Assembly (NCBI GenBank): GCA_946481275.1
Contig: CAMLMV010000011.1
Coordinates: forward strand, 98,646-162,645
Length of the DNA: 64,000 nucleotides
Source of the DNA: an uncultured Massilia sp.
GTDB lineage: Bacteria; Pseudomonadota; Gammaproteobacteria; Burkholderiales; Burkholderiaceae
Direction of reading: 5' to 3'
Part shown: piece after piece, positions 37,265-46,965 of the stretch
Numbering within the stretch: position 1 is the stretch's first letter
How the letters are laid out: the number at the start of each line of letters is the position of its first letter
Translations under genes and position numbers: made by a program
Notes under the pieces: generated by a model
Told to the model about the DNA's origin: nothing
Databases searched by the model: none
What the model saw: only the letters and a program-made list of their open reading frames with translations

Positions 37265-38130
37265 TAGAATCCCAGATCGGCAAGAAGATCATCGACACTG
37301 TCCTGGTCGAGCGCCGCGGACGGCACCGACGGACCCGACATCAGCGGCTGCGGCTGTTCCTGTGCTGCCTGTTTCTGCGCCAGTTTTTCTTTCACGTCGG
37401 GCGGTGCGCTGTCCTTCAGCAGCTGGGTCAGCTCGTTCTCCACCGTCTTGGTGATGACGACCACTTTCTTGATCAACTGGCCCGTGATGTCCTGGAAGTC
37501 CTGGGCCATCATGATCTCGAGCAGGCGCGCCTTCTCGGCTTCGGTCGCTTCCGACACCAGCTGGGCGAACTGCCGGGAGTCTCCGGCCAGGGCCTTGAAC
37601 TGTTCGATCGAGAGCTTGCCGGCGAACAGGTCGTCCCAGCGGTTCTCCATGTCCTTGGCCTGCTTGGACAGCAGGTCCTGGGCCGGCATGCCGTCGTCCA
37701 GGGTGTTCAGCACCTTGTTGGCGGCCTGTTCGGTCAGGGTCGCGACGTATTCCAGGCGGTCCTGCGCGTCCACGATCTGGGACGACGCTTCGGTCAGGGC
37801 CTTGTCGTAGCCCAGTTCGCGCAGCGAGTCGTGCAGCAGGCGCACGATGCCGCCCAGGCGCTCGTACATGCCCTTGTTCTGTTCTTCATCTCCCTCCTCG
37901 GCAGGTGCGGCAGCGGCCGGAACGGCCGGTGCGGACACGACGGCCGGCGCCGGGGCGCTGGTGGCCGCGACCTGGTCGAACAGGGCCTCCAGGTCGTCGG
38001 TATCGCCGCTGTCGCCGCCGGCGGCGGGCTCGGGCGCGGGCGCCGGCGTCGGAGCGGCAGCGGGTGCGCTGGCACGCTGCGCTGCCACTTCCTCGAATAG
38101 TGCGTCGAAATCGTCAGCGGCGTCGGTCAT
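37264..38130 (-). CDS. cheZ: CheY-P phosphatase CheZ
   Basis: A 288-residue CheZ. The active-site helix carries AQDFQDITGQ (catalytic Asp and Gln), and the C-terminal peptide DSVDDLLADLGF is the CheY-binding tail. The N-terminal ~85 residues are Ala/Pro-rich and acidic (two DDxxxLF repeats: DDFDALFEEV and DDLEALFDQV). The start at 38130 has GGAGAAGCAGGGA upstream; the open frame extends 95 codons further without support. It is translationally coupled to cheA. Confidence 0.92.
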   Translation of the reverse strand: MTDAADDFDALFEEVAAQRASAPAAAPTPAPAPEPAAGGDSGDTDDLEALFDQVAATSAPAPAVVSAPAVPAAAAPAEEGDEEQNKGMYERLGGIVRLLHDSLRELGYDKALTEASSQIVDAQDRLEYVATLTEQAANKVLNTLDDGMPAQDLLSKQAKDMENRWDDLFAGKLSIEQFKALAGDSRQFAQLVSEATEAEKARLLEIMMAQDFQDITGQLIKKVVVITKTVENELTQLLKDSAPPDVKEKLAQKQAAQEQPQPLMSGPSVPSAALDQDSVDDLLADLGF

Positions 38131-38504
38131 AGTCCCTGCTTCTCCATAATTTAAATGTCGCGATGCGATGATCTGTGCTGTGTGCGGTACGGCTGCCGTC
38201 ATTACGCTGACGGTATAAATTTCCGACGAGTGTATCAGCGTGGTTGCCGTAGGTAAATCTTCTGAAATGCCGACGTTGCCGATTGGCGAGTAATCTTGGC
38301 CTGCCGACAATCTTTTACAGCGTTTTCTGAATATTTTCACAAAGCATGTGTTGTATTTTTTTATCGCCGAGGCATTTGTGACATATGGTATTTGTGCGCC
38401 GAAAGCCGAGCACATCCCTGAGCAAGATCAAGCATTTACATTCCGCCAAGTGGGGAAACGCGAACTACAATGAGAAGGTAGCGTGACGTGAGGGAGGGCT
38501 CACC
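38131..38504. other. divergent upstream region of cheZ-cheA and the usp gene
   Basis: These 374 bp hold no supported gene. They contain A+T-rich patches, including a T-run near 38350 and two TTTGTG repeats, consistent with divergent promoters. No FNR box (TTGAT-N4-ATCAA) or clear flagellar sigma-28 site was found. Confidence 0.5.
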
Positions 38505-38969
38505 ATGTACCAGAAGATTCTGATCACCACCGACGGCTCCTCGGTGTCGCAGCACACCGCCTGTGCCGGCGTCAAATTCGCACGACAGATGGGGGCGGAA
38601 GTGCTCGCCCTGTTCGTCGCTCCCGACTACCAGTACCCCGTGTACGTCGAGATCGTGCCGCCCGCCTACCCCAGCGAAGAGGAATATGTCCAGCAGATGC
38701 AGCGCCTGGGCCAGGAGTACATGGGCTCGATCATGCGTGCGGCGGAAGGTTGCGGCCTGAAGCACGCCTGCATGACGGCGTTTTCCGACGCGGCGGCCCT
38801 GAAGATCGTCGACGTGGCGGAACAGCAACACTGCGACCTGATCTTCATGGGTTCGCACGGCCGCAGCGGCTGGGGGCAGCTGCTGCTAGGTAGCGTGACC
38901 AACAAGGTGCTGTCCCATACGACCAGGCCCGTGCTGGTGCACCGCCTGATCCGGGAGCCCGGTACCTGA
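38505..38969 (+). CDS. universal stress protein (UspA family)
   Basis: A 154-residue single Usp domain. It opens MYQKILITTDGSSVSQ, and the ATP-binding loop is GSHGRSGWGQLLLGS followed by TRPVLVHR. A 20-residue tyrosine/proline segment (DYQYPVYVEIVPPAYP) follows the second strand. Usp proteins aid survival under starvation or anaerobic stress. The ribosome site GGAGGG lies in the loop of a five-base-pair hairpin (38488-38503) touching the start codon. Confidence 0.9.
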   Translation: MYQKILITTDGSSVSQHTACAGVKFARQMGAEVLALFVAPDYQYPVYVEIVPPAYPSEEEYVQQMQRLGQEYMGSIMRAAEGCGLKHACMTAFSDAAALKIVDVAEQQHCDLIFMGSHGRSGWGQLLLGSVTNKVLSHTTRPVLVHRLIREPGT

Positions 38970-39098
38970 CGCGCCTACTGGAAGTTGCCGCAGCGCCGCA
39001 TCGGACAGCAGGCATTGTCCGAAAAAAAGGCAACGGTAGTGTTGCCGCTGTGATATCTTTTTACCTTCATTTTACAATTGATCCCTAAGGGACATCCT

Positions 39099-39743
39099 AT
39101 GATTCGCATTGTCATCGCCGACGACCACACGATCATGCGCGAGGGCCTCAAGCGTATCCTCGACGGCGCGCTCGACATCGAGATCGTCGGCGAGGCCATC
39201 AACGGCTTCGAAGTGCTGTCGCTGGTACGCCAGGGCGGCTTCGACCTGCTGCTGCTGGACCTGTCCATGCCGGGCCGCAGCGGCGTCGACCTGATCCGCC
39301 AGGTGCGCAGCGAAGCGCCCAAGCTCGCCATCCTGATCCTGACGATGCACGAGGAAGAGCAGTACGCCGTGCGCGCCATCCGGGCGGGAGCCCAGGGCTA
39401 TCTCACCAAGGAAAGTGCCGGCACGCAGCTCGTCGGTGCGATCCGCAAGGTGGCCTCAGGCCGGCCGTACATCAGCACGGAAGTGGCCGAGCAGCTGGCG
39501 CTGAACATCATGGCGCCGAACGAACAGCTGCTGCACAAGCAGCTCTCGGATCGCGAATTCGAGGTATTCTCGCTCCTCGTGGGCGGCAAATCGATCACCG
39601 AGATCGCCAACAACCTGCACCTGTCCGTCAAGACGGTCAGTACCCACAAGACCCGCATCATGCAGAAAATGGGCATGACCTCGCTGTCCGAAATGGTCCA
39701 GTACGCGGTGGCGCATCGTCTGCTGGCGCCGATGAAAGCCTGA
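39099..39743 (+). CDS. NarL/FixJ-family response regulator
   Basis: A 214-residue two-domain regulator. The receiver has IADDH and the phospho-acceptor Asp in LLLDLSMPGRSG with the conserved Lys in LTKES. The LuxR-type HTH reads LSDREFEVFSLLVGGKSITEIANNLHLSVKTVSTHKTRI. TAAGGGA precedes the ATG at 39099; an in-frame ATG seven codons upstream is less likely. No partner kinase is adjacent. It lies between a usp gene and a Crp/Fnr gene, so a stress or redox role is possible. Confidence 0.92.
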   Translation: MIRIVIADDHTIMREGLKRILDGALDIEIVGEAINGFEVLSLVRQGGFDLLLLDLSMPGRSGVDLIRQVRSEAPKLAILILTMHEEEQYAVRAIRAGAQGYLTKESAGTQLVGAIRKVASGRPYISTEVAEQLALNIMAPNEQLLHKQLSDREFEVFSLLVGGKSITEIANNLHLSVKTVSTHKTRIMQKMGMTSLSEMVQYAVAHRLLAPMKA

Positions 39744-40099
39744 ACGGCGCCGCACGAAACAGATTTGACATTCAGGCGACACTTTTCGTGCCCTGCCCCG
39801 GCTCTTCCCGGCCACGCAGGGCCCGCCGTCCGCTCGCGTAATCCTACACGCGCTTCACTCGTGACTCCCCCCATGCAGGCAGCTTGGCAGTAAGAAAATT
39901 CCTACAAGTTGACGCTCTCTCCTACTACACATTCAGCCGTTGCTGATATTAATGCCGGACTCGTGTTGGCATACTGACTTCAGCGTTTCGACTTGCCTGC
40001 GGTCCATATCCGTATCCAGTCAGCTCTGTGGCTCCGATACCGCACTGGCACCACCGGACCGCAGCTTAGTTCTTTGAAATCCTAAACCTGGAGATGAGT
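39744..40099. other. upstream region of the Crp/Fnr gene
   Basis: No gene is supported in these 356 bp. CTGCGGTCC (39997-40005) and GGACCGCAG (40056-40064) are nine-base inverted arms that could close a long stem-loop ending 35 bases before the start. TTGACA-like hexamers occur (39766, 39908), but no convincing promoter pair. Confidence 0.4.
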
Positions 40100-40957
40100 A
40101 TGCAGTCCCAGCTAACTTCAGAACAACGCAACGCCTCCCCGTCGACCCTGCACTCGTCACAGATGGAAGCCGGACGCCAACGCCAGGGCCGTCTCTGGTC
40201 GAACCTGAAAGAGGTCTGCGACCTGCTACACATCCCGGCCGCTGTCTCGATGAACACCGAGGAACTGCTGTTCCAGCACGTACAGTTCAAGACCGGACAG
40301 CGCGTGCACACGATCGGCCAGGCATTCGACACCCTGTACATCGTCAACTCCGGTTTCCTGAAAACCGTGCTGATCGACGAGTTCGGCAACGAACAGGTGC
40401 TCAGCTTCCCGATGAAGGGCGATATGCTCGGCGTCGACGGCATTCATACGCGCCATTACGCGTCGGAAGCGGTTGCCCTGTCCGACTGCGACCTGATCCT
40501 CGTGCCGTTCAAGAAGCTCACTGCGCTCGGCCGCGTGCATGCGGAGCTCGAGAACCTGATGTACGGCGTGATGAGCCGTGAACTGGTGCGCGAACAGGCC
40601 ATGATCGGCATGCTCGGCGCCCTGTCGGCCGAAGCCCGCGTGGCCCGCTTCCTGATCTCGCTGGCGGAACGCTTCGCCGCGATGGGGTATTCGAGCAAAC
40701 TGTTCAACCTGCGCATGACGCGCCATGAGATCGGCAGCTATCTCGGCCTGACACTCGAGACGGTCAGCCGCACCTTGTCCGCCTTCAACGAAATCGGCCT
40801 GATCACGGTCGACCAGCGCACCATCGGCATCAAGGATCCGGAAGCCCTCAAGACGCTGCGCCGCCTGCCGCCGTCGCGCTCGCGCGCCAAGCAGAACGCC
40901 AAGCACAAGGCCGAAGCGGACAGCGCCGGCGACGGCCAGGTCCTGGCCACGGCCTGA
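40100..40957 (+). CDS. Crp/Fnr-family transcriptional regulator
   Basis: A 285-residue regulator: a cNMP-binding-type beta-roll (residues ~50-160, TIGQAFDTLYIVNSGFLKTVLIDEFGNEQV-like strands), a long dimer helix and a winged helix with HEIGSYLGLTLETVSRTLS. The recognition helix resembles FNR (E..SR). The N-terminal cysteine cluster of FNR is absent (only Cys ~40 and one in SDCDLI), so it should not bind a 4Fe-4S cluster; the ligand is unknown. The second of two ATGs was chosen because GGAG is six bases before it and abuts the first. The C-terminus is a Lys/Arg-rich tail. Confidence 0.88.
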   Translation: MQSQLTSEQRNASPSTLHSSQMEAGRQRQGRLWSNLKEVCDLLHIPAAVSMNTEELLFQHVQFKTGQRVHTIGQAFDTLYIVNSGFLKTVLIDEFGNEQVLSFPMKGDMLGVDGIHTRHYASEAVALSDCDLILVPFKKLTALGRVHAELENLMYGVMSRELVREQAMIGMLGALSAEARVARFLISLAERFAAMGYSSKLFNLRMTRHEIGSYLGLTLETVSRTLSAFNEIGLITVDQRTIGIKDPEALKTLRRLPPSRSRAKQNAKHKAEADSAGDGQVLATA

Positions 40958-40981
40958 ACCGCTTCCTGCATCAAACGAGAA

Positions 40982-41010
40982 AAGCCGGTTCCTCGCGGAA
41001 GCCGGCTTTC
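40982..41010. terminator. bidirectional terminator
   Basis: AAAGCCGG/CCGGCTTT with an inner TTCC/GGAA extension and flanking A/T runs lies between the convergent Crp/Fnr gene and the glycine-zipper protein gene. Confidence 0.8.
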
Positions 41011-41030
41011 TGTTTTCTGATGCTTGTGGA

Positions 41031-42134
41031 TCAGTCGCGGATCAGCACGCCATCGCTGACCTTCACGCGGTCGCCCACGCGGAAGCCCGGATTGTTTTCG
41101 TACGGGATGGTTTGCGTGGCACCGTTCGCGTAACGCACGACGACTTCGAAGCGCTGGCGCGCGTTCGCATTGCGTTCGATCTCGCGGCCCGCGATCGCGC
41201 CGCCGACGGCGCCCGCGACGGTGGCCGCAGTACGTCCGCTGCCGCTGCCGACCTGGTTGCCCAGCAGGCCGCCCACGACGGCGCCGGCACCGGTGCCCAG
41301 GTAGCTGCCGTCGCCGCTGACCTGCACGACGTTGACGGCTTCCACCGTCGCGCAATTCGTGCAGTAGCGCGCCACGCGCGGCTGGTTGTTCGGATTGAGG
41401 CCCTGGCCGCTGCCGCCCGCCATCAGCGGTTGTCCCAGCGTGGCCGTCGAATAGCGGCCGTTGGCGCGGATCGTGGCCGTCACGGCCGCATCCGGCGCAA
41501 TGCGGTCGTCGCGGCGGATCGTGTACAGGCCGCTGTACTCGCCCGGCCGCACTTCCGGCAGGAAGAAGATGCCGCGCGAACCGGCGATCTGCACCTCCAC
41601 CTTGGCGCCCGGCGTGCCGCGCACGGTGAATTTCAATTCGTTGCCCGGACCGAGATCGTCGCTGCCGCGCACGTCGAAGCGGTCCACGTGCGGCATGTTC
41701 GCCGCGGTGCGGTCGCTGCGGTCGTCGGCACGGCTCGGCCCGCGCACGATCGATTCGGCGAGCAGGCGCGTCGTGACCATGTCGTTCACGCGCAGGTTGG
41801 CGGTAACGGCGCTGCCGGGATTGATGCGGTCGTGCGTGCCGATCGTGTACGTGCCCTGGTAGGTGCCCGGCGACGTTTCAGTCAGTGTCAGGTTGCGCGT
41901 GGCGCCATCGATGCGCAGGGTGGCATAGCCGCCCGGCGTGCCGTACAGGTCGAAGTTCAGCTCGGTGCCCGGTTCCAGGCGCCGCACTTCGTCCACGTTG
42001 AAACCATCGATGCGGGGTGCCAGCCGGGCCGCGCGCGGATGATCCTGCGCCTGCACGGGCGTCGTCACGGTCATCGAGAGCAGAGGCAGCGCGGCCACGA
42101 CGGCCGCGGCCAATGTCTGTCGGGTTGTTGCCAT
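41031..42134 (-). CDS. secreted glycine-zipper envelope protein with two beta-rich repeats
   Basis: A 367-residue exported protein (signal peptide ending PVQAQ). Two homologous beta-rich modules follow (residues ~42-130 and ~150-240): ELNFDLYGTPGGYATLRI matches ELKFTVRGTPGAKVEVQI, and GTYQGTYTIGTHDRINPGSAVTA matches GEYSGLYTIRRDDRIAPDAAVTA. Then comes a Cys pair (CTNCAT) and a glycine-zipper segment (GTGAGAVVGGLLGNQVGSGSG) as in SlyB-like proteins, and a C-terminal strand domain (FEVVVRYANGATQTIPY). Likely outer-membrane associated; function unknown. Confidence 0.82.
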   Translation of the reverse strand: MATTRQTLAAAVVAALPLLSMTVTTPVQAQDHPRAARLAPRIDGFNVDEVRRLEPGTELNFDLYGTPGGYATLRIDGATRNLTLTETSPGTYQGTYTIGTHDRINPGSAVTANLRVNDMVTTRLLAESIVRGPSRADDRSDRTAANMPHVDRFDVRGSDDLGPGNELKFTVRGTPGAKVEVQIAGSRGIFFLPEVRPGEYSGLYTIRRDDRIAPDAAVTATIRANGRYSTATLGQPLMAGGSGQGLNPNNQPRVARYCTNCATVEAVNVVQVSGDGSYLGTGAGAVVGGLLGNQVGSGSGRTAATVAGAVGGAIAGREIERNANARQRFEVVVRYANGATQTIPYENNPGFRVGDRVKVSDGVLIRD

Positions 42135-42203
42135 GGGGTCCTCCGACTTCGTCTTGTTGTCGATAAGACCAGCTTACGCCGCGCACTGGACGGGCTCGGT
42201 GCG

Positions 42204-42854
42204 TTAGCGAACGCTGTGCACGGCTTCCCCGGAGGTAATAAAAATGCGGTCGTCCTCCTCCGGACGGATGGTGTGTCCACCGGTAAAAGATCCGAAAGAC
42301 GGGAGGATCATCCGACGCGGGCCTAGGACAAAACACGGCAGGCGCAGGGCGTCGAAACGTGTCGCCAAGACATAAACTGGATGAACGTGTCCGGCCAGCA
42401 CATAGCCGGGCGCCTCCAGGTCCGGATGGTGGCAGAACGAGAGCGGACCAACCGTGTACGGCTCGTCGACGAGGTCGATGCCGAGCACGTCGGCCGGGTC
42501 GCCCGCATGCCTGTCGTGGTTGCCGCGCACGAGCGTCAGCACGAGGTCGCAGCGGCGCCGGCGCCATGCGAGCATGGCCGCCTGCGTGCCGGCCGCGTGC
42601 GCCGCGCGCGCGTGCAAAAAGTCGCCGAGGAACAGCACGTGGTTCGCGCCCGTCGCATCGATGAGGGCGCCGAGGGCGTCGAGGTTTTCCGTCGTCGTGC
42701 CGCGCGGCACGGGGATGCCGAACGAACGGAACGCGGCCGCCTTGCCGAAGTGGATGTCGGCGATGGCCAGCATCCTTTCTCGCGGCCAGTACACGGCCTT
42801 CTGCGGCAGCAGCACGAGGCGTTCGCCGGCGACGTCGACGGTGACATTGGTCAT
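42204..42854 (-). CDS. pdeM: ligase-associated DNA damage response phosphoesterase PdeM
   Basis: A 216-residue calcineurin-like metallophosphoesterase. Metal motifs are [10 protein letters not shown] (DxH), LGDFLHAR (GD), VRGNHDRH (GNHD) and ILAGHVHP-type VLAGHVHPV. It is the last gene of recQ-exo-lig-helicase-pdeM; its start overlaps the helicase stop by four bases (ATGA). PdeM family proteins accompany bacterial ATP-dependent ligases and DEXH helicases; they are thought to act as endonucleases or phosphoesterases in repair (family knowledge). Confidence 0.92.
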   Translation of the reverse strand: MTNVTVDVAGERLVLLPQKAVYWPRERMLAIADIHFGKAAAFRSFGIPVPRGTTTENLDALGALIDATGANHVLFLGDFLHARAAHAAGTQAAMLAWRRRRCDLVLTLVRGNHDRHAGDPADVLGIDLVDEPYTVGPLSFCHHPDLEAPGYVLAGHVHPVYVLATRFDALRLPCFVLGPRRMILPSFGSFTGGHTIRPEEDDRIFITSGEAVHSVR

Positions 42855-45337
42855 GCTTCGGCTGCCTTTTCGAGCTCTCTCACCATGCGCGCGACGCGGT
42901 CCGCCAGCTTTTCCGTGCTGACCTTTTCGCGGAAACGCTCGACCATCAGCGGAAAGCCGAACGGCGTGGCGCGCTTCACCTCGCGGAAGGCGATGCGGCG
43001 CGCATGCAGCTCGACGAGCGTGTCGCGCAGCCGCGTCAGTTCCAGTTCCTGCTCCAGCACTTCGCGCTCGGCCTGCGTGAGCAGCAGGTTGCCGCTGTCG
43101 TGCTTGCGGAAGACTTCGAAGAACAGCGACGACGACGCCTGCACCTGGCGCATGGATTTATGCTGGCCCGGATAGCCCTGGAAGATGAGCCCCGCGATGC
43201 GCGCCACCTCGCGGAAGCGCTGCTGCGACAACTGCGTCGCATTCAGGCTGTCCAGCACGTCCTCCAGCAGGTGCGACGTATCGAACAGCCCCACGTCGGT
43301 CCCGGTCTCTCCAGCGAACACGGTGGCCCAGTCGACCGCTTCGGGCGCCAGCAGTTCGAAGCCGTAGTCGTTGACGGCGATGGAAAAGGTGCTCGGCATG
43401 ACACGCCCCACGCGGTACGCGAACAGCGACGCGAGCCCCGTGTGCACGGCGCGCCCCGCGAACGGGTACAGGAACAAATGATACCCCTCGCGGCTCTTCA
43501 TGCTTTCCACGACGAGCACGTCGCTGTCGGGCAGCGCCGACCAGCGGGCCTGGATTTCCAGCAGCGGTTGCAGCGCGCGCATCTCCGGGCCGTCGTAGAT
43601 GCCTTCGCCGGCCAGCTTCAGTTCTTCCAGCGCCGCGTGCGCGAGCTCGGAGGACAGCGGCATCTTGGTGCCCTGCCAGCGGCTGACGGCGCCGCGCGTC
43701 GATTCCGAGCGCTTCACGAACGCCGTCATCTCGTGCACGCGCACGAGCTCCAGGATACGGCCGGAGAACAGGAAGCGGTCGCCCGGCTTCATGCGCCCGA
43801 TGAACGATTCCTCCACGCTGCCGATGCGGCCGCCGCTCACGTACTTCACCTGCATCTGCGCGTCCGACACGATGGTACCGATCCCCATGCGGTGGCGCCG
43901 GCCGATCTTCACGTCGGGCACGCGGTAGACGCCTTCCTCGTCCGGGAGCACGCGCTTGTACTCAGGATAGATCGTGAGGCTCTGGCCGCCGCGCGCGACG
44001 AAGTCCAGCGCCCATTGCCATTCCTCCGGCGTCAGGTGGCGGTACGACCACGCGCTTGTCACTTCTTCATAAAACGCTTCGGAGCGGAAGCCGCCGCCCA
44101 GCGCGACGGTGACGAGGTGCTGCACGAGCACGTCGAACGGCTTGTTCGGCACCTGCCGCGCCTCGATCCGGCGCGTGGCCACGGCCCGCTTGGCACCGGC
44201 CGCCTCCAGCAGTTCCAGGCTGTTCGTCGGCACGAGCGTCACGCGCGAGATGCGGCCCGGCGCGTGGCCGCTGCGCCCCGCGCGCTGCAGCAGCCGCGCG
44301 ATGCCCTTCGCGCTGCCGACCTGCAGCACGCGCTCGACGGGTAAAAAGTCGACGCCCAGGTCCAGGCTCGCCGTGCACACGACGGCTTTCAGGTCGCCGC
44401 GCTTGAGACCCGTCTCGACCCATTCGCGCACCTCGCGGTCGAGCGAACCGTGGTGCAGCGCGACGAGGCCCGCCCAGTCCGGCCGCGCCTCGATGATGTT
44501 CTGGTACCACAGCTCCGATTGCGAGCGCGTGTTCGTGAAGACCAGCGTCGCGGCGTGCCGCTCGATCTCGTCGATCACGGGCTGCAGCATCTGCAGGCCC
44601 AGGTGGCCCGCCCACGGAAAGCGCGCGACACTCCCGGGCACGAGGCAGTCGACGACGATCTGTTTTTTCAGGTCGCCCTCGACGAGCACGCCCGCATCCG
44701 GATCGCCCAGCAGCACGCCGCGCGCCTCCGCCAGGTTGCCCATCGTGGCCGACAGGCCCCACACGACGAGCCCGGGATTCCAGTGCCGCAGCCGGGCGAG
44801 CGCCAGCTGCACCTGCACGCCGCGCTTGCTGCCCATCAGTTCATGCCACTCGTCGATGATGATCATGTCCAGGTGCCTGAACTGGTCGCGCGCGGCCGCG
44901 TGGGACAGCAGCAGCGACAGGCTTTCCGGCGTCGTGATCAGCGCGCCGGGGAGCGACTTGGACTGGCGCGCCCGCTCGGCCGCGCCCGTATCGCCCGTGC
45001 GTGCCCCGATCGTCCACGTGCCGATGACGTCCGGGCTCGCGGCGCCCAGTTCGGCCGCGGACACTTCCAGCGACCGCTGCGTGTCCGCCGCCAGCGCGCG
45101 CATCGGCGTGATCCACAGCACGCGCAGGCCCGCGTTTGCGCGGCGTGTACGATTCGCACCGCGCAGCAGCGCCGCGAACCACACGGCGTACGTCTTGCCG
45201 GCACCCGTGTTCGCATGCAGCAGGCCGGATTCGCCGGCCAGCGCGGCCTTCCACACGGCGCGCTGGAACGGGAACACCTTCCAGCCGCGCGCCGCGAACC
45301 ACGCGTCGACGGCTTGCTCTGCCAGGGTCTTGCTCAT
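42851..45337 (-). CDS. ligase-associated DEXH-box helicase (Lhr-like)
   Basis: An 828-residue superfamily 2 helicase. Motifs: FPFQ (Q-like), Walker [13 protein letters not shown], motif [17 protein letters not shown] (III), [11 protein letters not shown] (IV) and [12 protein letters not shown] (VI). The C-terminal ~400 residues are the Lhr-type winged-helix and beta-barrel region. These helicases act with the adjacent ligase, MBL nuclease and Pde[15 protein letters not shown] was taken as the start (overlap of four bases with the ligase stop); the frame upstream runs into lig. Confidence 0.93.
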   Translation of the reverse strand: MSKTLAEQAVDAWFAARGWKVFPFQRAVWKAALAGESGLLHANTGAGKTYAVWFAALLRGANRTRRANAGLRVLWITPMRALAADTQRSLEVSAAELGAASPDVIGTWTIGARTGDTGAAERARQSKSLPGALITTPESLSLLLSHAAARDQFRHLDMIIIDEWHELMGSKRGVQVQLALARLRHWNPGLVVWGLSATMGNLAEARGVLLGDPDAGVLVEGDLKKQIVVDCLVPGSVARFPWAGHLGLQMLQPVIDEIERHAATLVFTNTRSQSELWYQNIIEARPDWAGLVALHHGSLDREVREWVETGLKRGDLKAVVCTASLDLGVDFLPVERVLQVGSAKGIARLLQRAGRSGHAPGRISRVTLVPTNSLELLEAAGAKRAVATRRIEARQVPNKPFDVLVQHLVTVALGGGFRSEAFYEEVTSAWSYRHLTPEEWQWALDFVARGGQSLTIYPEYKRVLPDEEGVYRVPDVKIGRRHRMGIGTIVSDAQMQVKYVSGGRIGSVEESFIGRMKPGDRFLFSGRILELVRVHEMTAFVKRSESTRGAVSRWQGTKMPLSSELAHAALEELKLAGEGIYDGPEMRALQPLLEIQARWSALPDSDVLVVESMKSREGYHLFLYPFAGRAVHTGLASLFAYRVGRVMPSTFSIAVNDYGFELLAPEAVDWATVFAGETGTDVGLFDTSHLLEDVLDSLNATQLSQQRFREVARIAGLIFQGYPGQHKSMRQVQASSSLFFEVFRKHDSGNLLLTQAEREVLEQELELTRLRDTLVELHARRIAFREVKRATPFGFPLMVERFREKVSTEKLADRVARMVRELEKAAEA

Positions 45338-46965
45338 GGCCCGGCCGCTCCCAGCAGCCCTTTCAACGTATCGAGCGTGTCGGCCTCCTCCACCGGCTTG
45401 TCGTCGCGCCGCCGCAGGATGCGGGGAAAGCGCACGGCGATGCCGGCCTTGTGGCGGGTCGATAACGCGATGCCCTCGAAGCCGATCTCGAACACCATCG
45501 TCGGCTTCACGGACCGCACGGGCCCGAATTTTTCCACCGTCGTCTTGCGGATGATGTTGTCGACCTGCGCGATCTCCGCATCCGTCAGGCCGGAATAGGC
45601 TTTCGCGAACGGGACGAGCTTGCGTTCCGCACCCTCGCCATCCCACACGGCGAACGTGTAATCCGTGTACAGCGACGCACGCCGGCCGCTGCCCGCCTGC
45701 GCATAGATCAGTACCGCGTCGACGGCATACGGATCGATCTTCCACTTCCACCACGTGCCGACGTCCTTCGTGCGGCCCACGCCGTACTGCGCGCTCCGTG
45801 CCTTCAGCATCATGCCTTCGACGCCGCGCGCCCGCGATTCCGCGCGCAGCTTGCCGAGATCTTCCCAGCTGTCCGCCGTCACGAGCGGAGAAATCCGCAG
45901 CTGCGGTTGCGCCGCGCCCGTGACGAGCGTCTCCAGCAGCGCGCGCCGTTCGTGCTGGGGCAGCGCGCGCGTGTCGACGCCGTCCAGTTCCAGCAGGTCG
46001 TACGCGAGCAGCACGGCCGGCAGCTCCGCCAGCAGTTTCGCGGACAAGGTCTTGCGGCCGATGCGCTTTTGCAGGTCGGCAAACGGCGCCGGCGCATCGC
46101 CGGTGGTCCAGATCAGCACCTCACCATCGACCACTGTCCCTTCCGGCAGGGATAAAGCCGCCAATTCGGGAAAGCGTTCCGTGATCAGGTCCTCGCCGCG
46201 CGACCACAGGTAGTTCTGGCCGCCGCGCCGCACCAGCTGCGCGCGGATGCCGTCGTACTTCCACTCGACCTGCCAGTCGTTCATGTCGCCCAACGCGGCA
46301 GGCTCGCCCTGCAGCTGGTGCGCGAGGAAGAACGGATACGGTTGCCCGCCGCGCAGCTGGTGCTCGTTGTCCGTCTGCGCCGCGATCAGTTGCAGGAAGC
46401 CCGCCGCCGTCGGTTTGACGCGGCCATCCGTCCAGCCCATCAGGCGCTGCGCGATCAGCTTCGAGTCGACCGCGGCGATGGACGCCAGCGCGCGCGTGAC
46501 GAGCAGCTTCGACACGCCGACGCGAAAACCGCCGCCGATCAGCTTCACGAACAGGAAACGTTCGCGCCACGTCAGTTCGTCCCAATACGAGAACAGGGCT
46601 TCCCGGATCGTGCCCGGATCGGCGCCGCGCAACGGGCCGATGCGCTCTTCCATCCACACGGCCAGGCCCACGTCGCTGTGGCGCTTCGGTGGCGGCAGGA
46701 TGTGGGCGATGGTCTCGGCCATGTCGCCGACGGCCGCATACGATTCGTCGAACAGCCACTCGTCCAGGCCCGCGTATTCGATGGCGTACTGGCGCAGCAG
46801 CTTGCTCGGCACGGCCTGGCGCGGCTTGCCGCCCGCGAGGAAGTACACGGCCCAGGCGGCGTTTTCCGGGGCGGCGCCGGCAAAGTAATTCTGCAGCGCC
46901 TCGAGCTTGCGGTTGGTGGCGGTGGTTTCGTCGAGTTCGGCGTACAGGCGGGCGAATTCACGCAT
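45334..46965 (-). CDS. ATP-dependent DNA ligase
   Basis: A 543-residue ligase. A helical N-terminal DNA-binding domain is followed by the adenylation domain with the nucleophile Lys236 in [10 protein letters not shown], then [20 protein letters not shown] and the OB domain. These enzymes seal nicks with ATP; replication uses NAD-dependent LigA, so this one is for repair. ATG at 46965 ([12 protein letters not shown]) gives the family N-terminus; 25 arginine-rich codons upstream belong to the overlapping exonuclease gene. Confidence 0.93.
   Translation of the reverse strand: MREFARLYAELDETTATNRKLEALQNYFAGAAPENAAWAVYFLAGGKPRQAVPSKLLRQYAIEYAGLDEWLFDESYAAVGDMAETIAHILPPPKRHSDVGLAVWMEERIGPLRGADPGTIREALFSYWDELTWRERFLFVKLIGGGFRVGVSKLLVTRALASIAAVDSKLIAQRLMGWTDGRVKPTAAGFLQLIAAQTDNEHQLRGGQPYPFFLAHQLQGEPAALGDMNDWQVEWKYDGIRAQLVRRGGQNYLWSRGEDLITERFPELAALSLPEGTVVDGEVLIWTTGDAPAPFADLQKRIGRKTLSAKLLAELPAVLLAYDLLELDGVDTRALPQHERRALLETLVTGAAQPQLRISPLVTADSWEDLGKLRAESRARGVEGMMLKARSAQYGVGRTKDVGTWWKWKIDPYAVDAVLIYAQAGSGRRASLYTDYTFAVWDGEGAERKLVPFAKAYSGLTDAEIAQVDNIIRKTTVEKFGPVRSVKPTMVFEIGFEGIALSTRHKAGIAVRFPRILRRRDDKPVEEADTLDTLKGLLGAAGP

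Noticed and set aside
38131..38504. Possible sigma-28 promoter for cheZ-cheA near the T-run at 38350
   Set aside because: GGCGATAA resembles the -10 element but no TAAA -35 lies at the right distance.
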